NCBI GenBank assembly: GCA_963780045.1
Contig: CAVZZZ010000001.1
Location: 248,001-312,000 of the forward strand
Direction: 5' to 3'
DNA from: JANXQG01 sp963780045
GTDB lineage: Bacteria; Planctomycetota; Planctomycetia; Pirellulales; Thermoguttaceae
Length of the DNA stretch: 64,000 nucleotides
A program made the position numbers and the translations under genes. Positions 56,913 through 64,000 of the stretch are shown here, piece by piece. How positions within the stretch are numbered: position 1 is the first letter of the stretch; each line of letters begins with the position of its first letter. The notes under the pieces were generated by a model. It was given only the letters and a program-made list of their open reading frames with translations, was not told where the DNA came from and ran no database searches.

Positions 56913-57089
56913 CTACGGTCGAGGAATCTCCGCCAGCTCGCGGTTGGCTTCCAAGACGAGTTGCACTGCTTCTTTAAGGTTCTCGCGAGCCTCATCGAGC
57001 GTCGCGCCCTGCGTGTTGGCGCCGGGCAATTCCTCGACAAACGCGACATAGCCCTCTGGGACCTGCATATAGACGGCCGTCAGTTCCAT
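56913..57089 (-). CDS. HicB-like small antitoxin-family protein
   Basis: 58 residues: MELTAVYMQVPEGYVAFVEE LPGANTQGATLDEARENLKE then AVQLVLEANRELAEI. This is the HicB-type partial RNase H fold (GYVAFVEELPGANTQGATLDEARENL). No HicA is adjacent; the nearest is the remnant at 49661-49840. The C-terminal DNA-binding domain of longer HicB proteins is absent. The gene leads into yhaM with 5 nt spacing. Confidence 0.8.
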   Translation of the reverse strand: MELTAVYMQVPEGYVAFVEELPGANTQGATLDEARENLKEAVQLVLEANRELAEIPRP

Positions 57090-57285
57090 TTCGATTCCTT
57101 TACCAAACGCAATCCCTGAACTCAGACGTGTCTGCGATTATAGAACCTGCGGTAAGCAGCATCAAGACAACCACCATCCGGGGAGGGGCAACTCTGCCTA
57201 TAGGCCAATATTGCGAGGGGCAATTTCTGTGTATAATACAGTCCTGCCCGTTTAGCACACCAATACGACCCGGAGGGCAACCACC

Positions 57286-59620
57286 TTGCCCCGCGCCTCC
57301 GTTTCCCGCAAGTTGATCGTGGATGGCACGCTTGCCCTGGCAGGCGCGTTCAGCATGGCAGTCGCGGCCGCTCTTGCAGCCGATGCGGCGCAAGCCGGCC
57401 AAAGTCTTCACGAAAGTTCGCACGGGCGAGGAAATCTACCGCCAGCAGTGCGCCACATGCCACGGCGCGGCGGGACAAGGGACGGTCGATAACTACCCGC
57501 ATCCGCTGGCCGGCGACAAGTCGTCAGAACAGCTCTCCGCCTTCATCGCCAAGTCGATGCCCGAAGACGACCCGGGCACGTGCATCGGCGAAGATGCCAA
57601 AAACGTGGCGGCCTATATCTTCGACTCCTTCTATTCCCCCGCCGCCCAAGCCCGCAACAAGCCGCCGCGCGTCGAGTTGCGCGGGTGACCGTCAATCAAT
57701 ACGTCAATCTCGTCGCGGATTTAGTCGGCAACGCCCGCGGCGGCAAAGGGGACAGCCCCATTTTTGCTGGTACAAAAATCGGGACAGTCCCTCCTCGCGG
57801 CCTGCGGGCCTTCTATACCGCGCGGCACCGCAAGGCCGACCAGGTCCACGACGATCCGGCCGTCGAGCAGGTCGATCCGTGCATCAACTTCGACTTCCGC
57901 GCGAAGGGTCCAGTGAACGGAAAGATCACTACGGAAGAGTATGAAATCCATTGGCGCGGCGCGTTGTTCGCCCCCGAGACCGGCGACTACGACTTCGACC
58001 TGGACACCACCGGCGGCGGCCGGCTCTTTCTCAACGATGAGCACCGCCCGCTCGTGGACGCCTGGGTACGTTCGGGCGGGGATAGCGACCATCGGGCGAC
58101 GATCCGCTTGCTGGGCGGGCGGTCCTATCCGATCCATGTCGATTACGCTAAAGGCAAGGGCGAGAAGGCGCGCGTGGCCTTGCGCTGGAAGCCGCCGCTG
58201 GCCGCGGAGGAGGTCGTGCCCGCGCGCTGCCTTTTCACGCCCGACGTGCCCGAAGTCTTCGTGCTGCAAACGCCCCTGCCGGCCGACGACCGCAGCGCCG
58301 GTTACGAGCGGGGAACGACCGTCTCGAAGCAGTGGGAGCAGGCCATCACCGATGCCGCGATCGAAGTCGCCGGCCGCGTGTCGACCCGCTACCGCCGGCG
58401 CGAGGGCGCCGCCGAGGACTCGCTGGGCCACGACGCCAAGACCCGCGACTTCTGCCGGCGGTTCGTGGAACGGGCCTTTCGCCGCCCGTTGACCGACGCC
58501 CAGCGGCAGCTTTACATTCGATCGCCGCTTCCTGGGCGCGCCCGATCTCGACACGGCCGTCCGCCGCGTGGTGCTGCTGGCGCTCGTCTCGCCGCGGTTT
58601 CTTTACGTGCCGACCGACAACGCGCCGCAGGCCGTCGCCAGCCGCCTGGCGCTGACTTTGTGGGATTCGCTGCCCGACGACGCCTTGCGGCAGACCGCGG
58701 CAGCGGGGCATCTGGCCACTGGCGAGCAGCTTCGCCAGCAAGCCCGGCGGATGCTTGCCGACTCGCGCACCGCGAACAAGCTGCGGCTGTTTTTCCTGCA
58801 ATGGATGAAGGTCGAAACGCCGCCGGAACTTACCAAAGACCCGAAGAGTTACGCGGCCTTCGACGCGGCGGTCGCCACCGACCTGCGTACCTCGCTGAAA
58901 ATGTTCGTCGAAGACGTAGTTTGGAACAAGGCGTCCGACTTTCGTCAACTGCTGCTGTCGGACGATACCTACTTGAACGGCCGGCTGGCCGCCTATTACG
59001 GCGTGAAGATGCCGGCCGGCGCCGATTTCCAGAAGGTGGCCTTCGAGCCGGGCCAGCGGGCGGGCATCCTCTCGCATCCTTACCTGATGGCCGTCTTCGC
59101 CCATCCGGCGGACACTTCGCCGATCCAGCGCGGCGTGTTCATCACTCGCGGCGTGCTGGGCCTGGCGCTTCGACCGCCGCCGATGGCCATTGCCCCGCTC
59201 GCCGCCGAATTGCAGCCCACGCTGACGACCCGCCAGCGCGTCGAACTGCAGACCAGGCCGGAAGCCTGCCAGAGCTGCCACGCGACGATAAACCCCCTTG
59301 GCTTTGCCCTGGAGCAGTTCGACGCATCGGGGCGCCTCCGCCGGCAGGAGAAAGGCCGGCCGATCGACGCCACCGGCTGCTACCGCACGCGCGACGGCCG
59401 CGACGTGAAATTCAGCGGCGTGCGGGAGCTGGCCGAGTTTCTCGCCGCCAGCGACGAGGTACACGGCGCCTTCATCGAACAGTTGTTCCGCTACTTGGTG
59501 AAGCAGCCGGTGCAAGCCTACGGGCCGCGCTTGCTCGACGAGCTCAAACAGGCCTTTGCCGCCAGCGGATATAATATGCAAGATCTGATTGTGGAGATTG
59601 CCGTGCGAACGGCAAGGTGA
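57286..59620 (+). CDS. DUF1592-type cytochrome c protein, three apparent frameshifts
   Basis: Planctomycete secreted protein of about 775 residues. A TTG start (after GGAGGG) gives a signal peptide with TLALAGAFSMAVAAALAA. Then a cytochrome c heme motif CATCHG; DUF1587-like VTVNQYVNLVADLVG; a PA14-like carbohydrate module (APETGDYDFDLDTTGGGRLF); DUF1595 (FCRRFVERAFRRPLTDAQRQ); DUF1592 (NKLRLFFLQWMKVE); DUF1588 (HPADTSPIQRGVF, CQSCHATINPLGFALE); and DUF1585 at the end. Frame breaks near 57385, 57682 and 58512. Usually paired with a DUF1552 protein, here at 60391, with a RAYT cassette between. Function unknown; periplasmic electron transfer linked to degradation is suggested. Confidence 0.8.
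57748..57791. repeat. Mini palindrome inside the DUF1592 gene
   Basis: GGGGACAGCCCCATTTTTG and CAAAAATCGGGACAGTCCC form an imperfect hairpin inside the DUF1587 region. It is in frame and adds about 15 residues (GDSPIFAGTKIGTVP). The same element is, from memory, dispersed between genes in related genomes. Confidence 0.7.
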
Positions 59621-59639
59621 AGGGACGGTAGTGTGAATT

Positions 59640-59699
59640 GTCGCACGTCCTGATGAAGGGTCGCACGTCCTGATGAAGGGTGGCACGTCCTGAGCTTCA
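59640..59699 (+). repeat. Three tandem 20-nt units
   Basis: GTCGCACGTCCTGATGAAGG occurs twice in tandem (59640-59679) and a third diverging unit GTGGCACGTCCTGA follows, leading into the left inverted repeat of the RAYT cassette. Confidence 0.8.
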
Positions 59700-60371
59700 A
59701 GCGAAGGGCGTGTAGGATCGAAAAAACCGTGGGAGTCCAAATGGAAACCGTCGACCCACAAACTGGTCAGCACAAGGTCAGGAAGCGTCGCCGCCGCTTC
59801 GATGGTCAAGGTGACGCTCGTGAACTTACTTTCTCTTGCTTTCACGGTTACCAATTCCTCGCCCGCGATCGTACGCGCCAGTGGTTTATCGAAGAACTTA
59901 TCGCCTGCCGCAAAAAATGGGAATTTCATCTTTGGGCCTACGTGATTATGCCCGAGCAGGTACATTTGCTGATTCGCCCCCGGCTGCCGCATCTGGACGT
60001 TGGAAGAATTAGCGGCGGTCTCAAAGAAAAAGTCGCGCGAAAGGCGATCCGTTACCTCGAAGTTAAGTCGCCGCATTGGCTAACTCGCATTACGGTTCGC
60101 GAGGGGGCCAAGCTGTGCCGCCGATTCTGGCAGCCGGGCGGGGGGTACGACCGCAATGCATACGAGACCACGTCACTCCATGCGATGATCGATTACATAC
60201 ATGCGAACCCTGTTCGACGCGGTCTGGTCGCCAGACCAGAGGACTGGGAGTGGTCCAGCGCGCGATGGTACGCGGGTATACGCCCGGTGTTAGTAGAAAT
60301 GGACGCAACCGTTCCCTGAATGACGATCAACACAAACACGCCCTTCGCTTGAAGCTCAGGACGTGCCACCC
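59678..60371 (+). mobile_element. RAYT cassette with 35-bp perfect inverted ends
   Basis: 59678-59712 and 60337-60371 are exact reverse complements over 35 nt (GGGTGGCACGTCC ... GAAGGGCGTG). Between them is one gene, a REP-associated tyrosine transposase. The unit separates the DUF1592 and DUF1552 genes, whose ribosome-binding site starts 4 nt after the right end. Confidence 0.85.
59741..60319 (+). CDS. REP-associated tyrosine transposase (RAYT)
   Basis: 192 residues from METVDPQTGQHKVRKRRRRF: Y1-type fold with FSCFHGYQFLARDRTRQWFI, FHLWAYVIMPEQVHLLIRP, GGGYDRNAYET and SLHAMIDYIHANPVRRGLVA RPEDWEWSS. The HUH motif reads QVH instead of HVH (CAG instead of CAC), which should impair metal binding. 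RAYTs mobilise REP hairpins; the 35-bp inverted ends are the likely substrate. Frame intact. Confidence 0.88.
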   Translation: METVDPQTGQHKVRKRRRRFDGQGDARELTFSCFHGYQFLARDRTRQWFIEELIACRKKWEFHLWAYVIMPEQVHLLIRPRLPHLDVGRISGGLKEKVARKAIRYLEVKSPHWLTRITVREGAKLCRRFWQPGGGYDRNAYETTSLHAMIDYIHANPVRRGLVARPEDWEWSSARWYAGIRPVLVEMDATVP

Positions 60372-60390
60372 AATTAGGAGGAACTTCACT

Positions 60391-61716
60391 ATGACCCAAT
60401 TCCTCACCCGTCGCGAAATCCTTCGCAAGCTGGGCATCGGCTCTGCCGCGATGCCGCTAGTTTGGAACCTGCCGAGCCTCTGCGAAGGCGCTCCGGCAAA
60501 GCAGCCCCGCAAGCGCCGACTGGTCATCATGTTCAGCCCCAACGGCGTCATACCTCAGACGTTCTGGCCGGACAAGGCGGGCGAGCTGAAGCCGTTCAAA
60601 CCCAGCCTCCAGCCGTTGGAAGCCTTCCGCCAGCGAACGCTCGTCCTCCACGGCGTCTGCGACAAGATCCGCGGCGACGGCGACAACCACATGCGCGGCA
60701 TGGGATGCCTGCTGACGGGCGTCGAGCTTCTGCCGGGCAACATCCAGGGCGGCTCCGACACGCCCGCCGGCTGGGCCAACGGCCGCTCGATCGACCAGGA
60801 GATCGCCGGCCACTTGCAGAACAGCCCGGCCACGCACAGCCGCTTCGGCTCGCTGGAATTCGGCGTGCTCGTGCCCAACCGGGCCGACACCTGGACGCGG
60901 ATGGTCTACGCCGCCGCCAACCGCCCGCTGGCGCCGATCAGCAATCCTTATCAGATGTTCAATCATCTCTACGGCCAGGTCAAGGACCGCGAGAGCCTGC
61001 GGAGCGTGCTGGACGACGTGCAGGAGGAACTCCGCAGCGTCGGCCGGCGGCTGAGCGCGGAGGACCGGGAGTTGCTGGCCGAGCACGCTACTTTCGTCCG
61101 CGAGATGGAGCAAGACCTCCGCGGCGCGCAAGGGCCGGTCACCGAGCATGCCGTGCCGCCCTTGGAGCAGGGCGTGAAGGAGGAGAACGACCAGATGCCG
61201 CGGCTGACTCGCTTGCAGATCGAGCTTTTGGTGGACTCCTTCCGCGCCGATTTCACGCGCGTGGCCACGCTGCAATTCACCAACTCCGTCGGCCAGGCGC
61301 GTATGCACTGGCTGGACATCCCCGAGGACCACCACGAGCTTTCCCACCATCCGGACAACGACGCCGCCGCGCAGGACAAGCTCACGCGGATCAACCGCTG
61401 GTATTGCCAGCAGTTGGCGCACCTTGCCCGGCGGCTGGCCGAAACGCCCGAACCGCAGGGAGGCGGCAGCCTGCTGGACAACACGCTCATCGTCTGGACA
61501 AACGAGCTGGGCAAAGGCAACACGCACACGCTGGACGACATTCCCTGGGTGCTGGTCGGCGGCGGTTTGGACTTTCGCATGGGCCGCTCGCTGCGGCTCC
61601 CCAAGGTCCCCCACAACCGGCTGTTGATGGCATTGGCGCACGGTATGGGCCACGAGATCAAAACCTTCGGCAACCCCGCCTACTGCCGCGACGGCGCGTT
61701 GACCGGGCTGGCATAG
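60391..61716 (+). CDS. DUF1552 domain-containing protein
   Basis: 441 residues beginning with a Tat-like region (LTRREILRKLGIGSAAMPLVW) followed by the DUF1552 pattern: KRRLVIMFSPNGVIPQTFWP, GDGDNHMRGMGCLLTG, SIDQEIAGHLQ, SLEFGVLVPNRADTWTRMVY and LDNTLIVWTNELGKGNTHTL. AGGAGG lies 8 nt before the ATG. Exported planctomycete protein of unknown activity, habitually next to a DUF1592 gene. Intact. Confidence 0.9.
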   Translation: MTQFLTRREILRKLGIGSAAMPLVWNLPSLCEGAPAKQPRKRRLVIMFSPNGVIPQTFWPDKAGELKPFKPSLQPLEAFRQRTLVLHGVCDKIRGDGDNHMRGMGCLLTGVELLPGNIQGGSDTPAGWANGRSIDQEIAGHLQNSPATHSRFGSLEFGVLVPNRADTWTRMVYAAANRPLAPISNPYQMFNHLYGQVKDRESLRSVLDDVQEELRSVGRRLSAEDRELLAEHATFVREMEQDLRGAQGPVTEHAVPPLEQGVKEENDQMPRLTRLQIELLVDSFRADFTRVATLQFTNSVGQARMHWLDIPEDHHELSHHPDNDAAAQDKLTRINRWYCQQLAHLARRLAETPEPQGGGSLLDNTLIVWTNELGKGNTHTLDDIPWVLVGGGLDFRMGRSLRLPKVPHNRLLMALAHGMGHEIKTFGNPAYCRDGALTGLA

Positions 61717-61724
61717 GACCGCCT

Positions 61725-62102
61725 ATGACTCTGCAAAACAGCGAGGTTGTGGCTTTCGTGGCGACGGCACAGCCGGAGAAGGCCCGCGCCTTCTACTGCG
61801 ACGTGTTGGGACTGTGCTTCGAGGAGGACACGCCGTTCGCGCTAGTCGTGCGTGCGCCCAACGCAACGGTGCGGATTCAAAAGGTTTCGTCTTTCAATCC
61901 GCTGCCGTTCACGGTCATGGGATGGAAAGTCGCCGATCTGCGGGCCACTGCCCTGTGGCTCAGGGAGCGCGGCGTCCCGTTGGAGTGTTTTGCCGGCCTG
62001 TCGCAGGATGAGCTAGGCATCTGGATTTCTCCCAGCGGGGCAAAAATCGGCTGGTTCAAGGACCCCGACGGCAATGTACTTTCGTTGACCCAGTTCACGT
62101 GA
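61725..62102 (+). CDS. VOC family (glyoxalase-like) protein
   Basis: 125 residues with a duplicated beta-alpha-beta-beta-beta fold: VVAFVATAQPEKARAFYCDV LGLCFEEDTPFALVV and the second half ending SPSGAKIGWFKDPDGNVLSL. Metal-dependent enzymes or binding proteins (dioxygenase, isomerase, resistance); the typical first His ligand is not evident, so enzymatic function is uncertain. It follows the DUF1552 gene by 8 nt and may share its transcript. Confidence 0.85.
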   Translation: MTLQNSEVVAFVATAQPEKARAFYCDVLGLCFEEDTPFALVVRAPNATVRIQKVSSFNPLPFTVMGWKVADLRATALWLRERGVPLECFAGLSQDELGIWISPSGAKIGWFKDPDGNVLSLTQFT

Positions 62103-62205
62103 TCGGAATGTAGCGGTGTTGCAATTGTCGGTGCAATTGCGGGGCGCTTTGGAGACGAGTAAAATAAAGATTGGAAGAATCGCAGTTTCGTAAGAAAGCG
62201 TAACA

Positions 62206-62436
62206 ATGGATTCGAGACAAAAGAACCGAGCCGCATACCGGAGAATGAAGCAGGAGTTGGCCCGGCGCTTTTCTCCGGGACGATTCATAGCGTTTGACGG
62301 TGGCGAAATCGTGGCTGACGCCGCGACTTTCGAGGAGCTCAACGCGGCGCTCGGTGCAATCGGCAAGGACCGTCCGGACGTGCTGGTTGTCCAAGCCGGA
62401 GTCGATTATCCCGACAAGGTCTTCATTCTCATTTGA
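62206..62436 (+). CDS. DUF5678-like small protein
   Basis: 76 residues: FSPGRFIAFDGGEIVADAAT FEELNAALGAIG and DVLVVQAGVDYPDKVFILI; the pattern PGR-IA-D-GEIVA-A-TF-EL matches DUF5678. It overlaps the next start by 4 nt (ATGA), which it shares with an aspartyl-protease-like gene; this pairing is common in bacteria. Function unknown. Confidence 0.8.
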   Translation: MDSRQKNRAAYRRMKQELARRFSPGRFIAFDGGEIVADAATFEELNAALGAIGKDRPDVLVVQAGVDYPDKVFILI

Positions 62437-62864
62437 CTACTATGCCGGAGGCGCTTGCGGAACAGCGGAACGCTTATCGCGGCGAGCCTTCGCGTGCCTG
62501 GCTGCGCGTCGAATTCATCGCCCCGAGCGGGGGTCGTCGCGCAGTCGATCTGCTCGTTGACACGGGCAATCCGTACGAAGTAATTATCGACGCTGCCACC
62601 ATGCAAGCGATGCAGTGGCACGCGGCGGACCAGTCGGAATCCAACTTTGGGATCGCCGAAGGCGGGTGGTTGCAAATCGCAATTGCGGACATCGGCTTTG
62701 ACGCGTTCATCGTCGGTTATGCCAACGACAGGATCGTCGGTATTGTCAAGCGGCCCGATTGGGGATTTGACGGGCTGATCGGTTTGCCATTGCTGCGGAT
62801 GCTTGAGTACGGAGGCGATCGCGGCTTCTTTTGGGTCCGAAAGTCGGATTCGCCGCGCAGTTAG
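62433..62864 (+). CDS. Retropepsin-like aspartyl protease family protein
   Basis: 143 residues. The catalytic-type motif is LLVDTGNPYEVIID (D-T-G). Flap-like GIAEGGWLQIAIADIGFDAF and C-terminal FDGLIGLPLLRML (the G-LPLL-x pattern of clan AA) follow. Active enzymes work as dimers; this type is widespread and mostly uncharacterised. Translationally coupled to the DUF5678 gene. Confidence 0.82.
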   Translation: MTTMPEALAEQRNAYRGEPSRAWLRVEFIAPSGGRRAVDLLVDTGNPYEVIIDAATMQAMQWHAADQSESNFGIAEGGWLQIAIADIGFDAFIVGYANDRIVGIVKRPDWGFDGLIGLPLLRMLEYGGDRGFFWVRKSDSPRS

Positions 62865-63340
62865 GCGTTCTCCTGCCCGTCGTCGCGTCCAGAAGGAGAG
62901 CCCTTTGGGCTCGCATTCCAGGGTTCCACCCGCTGGTTATCCTTGACTGTTTGCTGCAGGTCTTCCCAGAGTAACTTATAACCTAAGAAGCCTTTGCTCT
63001 CGCGGCTCCGCGGATCAATAAACTCGCCCGACGAGCAATCCACGACTGGCCACCCGTTAGCATTCGCAAGTGAAAGAAGACTGGGCACTGGATTACCTGG
63101 ACCACTGACCGTGACATGGATGCCGTTGGAAGATTCGACGCGGTCAAGTTCAATCATCATGGCGGTGTAATTGTCCAGATCGTAGAACGCGTACGTGGGC
63201 TTATTCCACTCCGCGTCAGGAAACGCAGCGCGGACCGCCGCCGACTCCAACGTTCCCAGTGGCAGAAAATCGTCGGAGGCGACTTCCCGCAAAGGTCGGA
63301 ACTCGCCTCGAATTCGAAGTAAGACAGCGTCCCAACTCAT
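62861..63340 (-). CDS. Hypothetical protein
   Basis: 159 residues from MSWDAVLLRIRGEFRPLREV. Segments FYDLDNYTAMMIELDRVESS, GIHVTVSGPGNPVPSLLSLA and PVVDCSSGEFIDP are well conserved in a family seen in planctomycetes and proteobacteria. Soluble, acidic. Converges with the protease gene with a 4-nt overlap. Function unknown. Confidence 0.7.
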   Translation of the reverse strand: MSWDAVLLRIRGEFRPLREVASDDFLPLGTLESAAVRAAFPDAEWNKPTYAFYDLDNYTAMMIELDRVESSNGIHVTVSGPGNPVPSLLSLANANGWPVVDCSSGEFIDPRSRESKGFLGYKLLWEDLQQTVKDNQRVEPWNASPKGSPSGRDDGQENA

Positions 63341-63445
63341 CCGATGCACCCGCGAGGTCTAACGGCAGTGCCGGTGTGTCGACTATAATAAGAATAGTAA
63401 GACACGTTGATCTTGACAACCGGATTTACTAGGGACGTGGCTGAA

Positions 63446-64000
63446 ATGCGCGATACCCCTTATCCTCGCATTGGTCTCTACGTCCACATCCCGTTCTGCG
63501 TCCGTCGCTGCACGTATTGCGACTTCGCAACGTGGGTGGGGCGCGAGAACGAAATCCCGCGCTATGTGGATGCCGTTATTGCGGAGATTACGCGGCGCGG
63601 CGCAGAAACGGGGCACCCGCGCGGATACGATCTTCTTCGGTGGCGGCACGCCCTCGCTTCTTGATGGACACCAGTTGACGTGCATCTTGGCCGCGCTGTA
63701 CGAGGCGTTCATCGTCGAAGAAAGCGCCGAAGTCACCTGCGAATGCAACCCGGAAACGCTCACTTCGGCCTTCGCGAAAGCGGCGCGAAATGCGGGAGTC
63801 AACCGGATTTCGATGGGCGCGCAGGCGCGGCAGGCGAATCTCTTGCAGTTGCTCGGCAGGATCCATGATTGGGAGCGAGTGGTTGCCGCGGCGGGGATTG
63901 CCCGTGAGGCGGGTTTCGACAATTACAACATCGACCTGATGTTCGGCCTGCCGACGCAAACCGTCTACGACGTGCGGGAGACGCTCGCGGCCGCGATCGC
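63446..64000 (+). CDS. hemW: HemW-like radical SAM heme chaperone, partial, one apparent frameshift
   Basis: From MRDTPYPRIGLYVHIPFCVR the radical SAM cluster motif CVRRCTYC (C-x3-C-x2-C) and the following FGGGTPSLLDGHQL, VTCECNPETL, VNRISMGAQ are HemW-like features. HemW inserts heme into client proteins and was formerly called anaerobic coproporphyrinogen oxidase-like. The frame breaks near 63612 in a GCGC run. The 3' part lies beyond the window. Confidence 0.85.

Noticed and set aside
58346..60076. Open frame of 576 codons antisense to the DUF1592 gene and RAYT
   Set aside because: Composition of a shadow; crosses a repeat and two convincing genes.

Overview
The window looks like chromosomal DNA of a planctomycete, most likely of the Pirellulales type. 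The evidence is GC-rich DNA, DUF1592-type cytochrome c and DUF1552 proteins encoded close together, two giant surface-protein genes whose N-termini carry the planctomycete LEPR-XLL signature, a type III glutamine synthetase, a REP-associated tyrosine transposase, and several families of intergenic palindromes. No rRNA, convincing tRNA or CRISPR array was seen. At least fourteen genes, including asnS, trxB and hemW, are broken by one- or two-base indels, many in short G/C runs. I read most of these as sequence or assembly errors and annotate each such gene as one locus.

Layout. 0-15 kb is mostly core: a hypothetical protein, a truncated Rpn-type nuclease, then a tightly packed minus-strand run trxB - MNT - HEPN - HNH/RNA ligase - asnS, an M48 protease, a GntR/ABC export operon, an aldo/keto reductase, a CPBP protease and glnN. 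15-33 kb is a surface-protein and polymorphic-toxin region. It holds an Rhs gene with a LEPR-XLL/LamG front and a small gene behind it, an orphan Rhs tip whose stop overlaps the start of a membrane-protein gene, a larger Rhs core, and a LEPR-XLL/NHL/LamG gene that may once have been the front of that core. 33-53 kb is accessory DNA: a truncated P4-type integrase, a DUF4238 gene, an IS1380 element, a zeta-toxin locus, a run of small plasmid-like genes with a DNA methyltransferase, a MobF relaxase, and two IS66 elements. One IS66 is fused to a hicA remnant; the other splits a small gene and is flanked by a 7-bp repeat. 53-64 kb has toxin-antitoxin genes, a YhaM-type exoribonuclease, the DUF1592/DUF1552 pair with a RAYT cassette between them, small enzymes, and the start of hemW.

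How the genes may work together. The clearest candidate for an undescribed system is MNT - HEPN - HNH/RNA ligase, where a nuclease-like domain and an RNA ligase share one polypeptide, next to a HEPN/nucleotidyltransferase pair and translationally coupled to asparaginyl-tRNA synthetase. The Rhs region looks like a tip-swapping array: a near-identical repeat of about 0.5 kb is shared by the main gene and the orphan cassette, and a small possible immunity gene follows each tip. The 33-47 kb block resembles a decayed integrative mobilizable element, with an integrase remnant at one end and a relaxase at the other.
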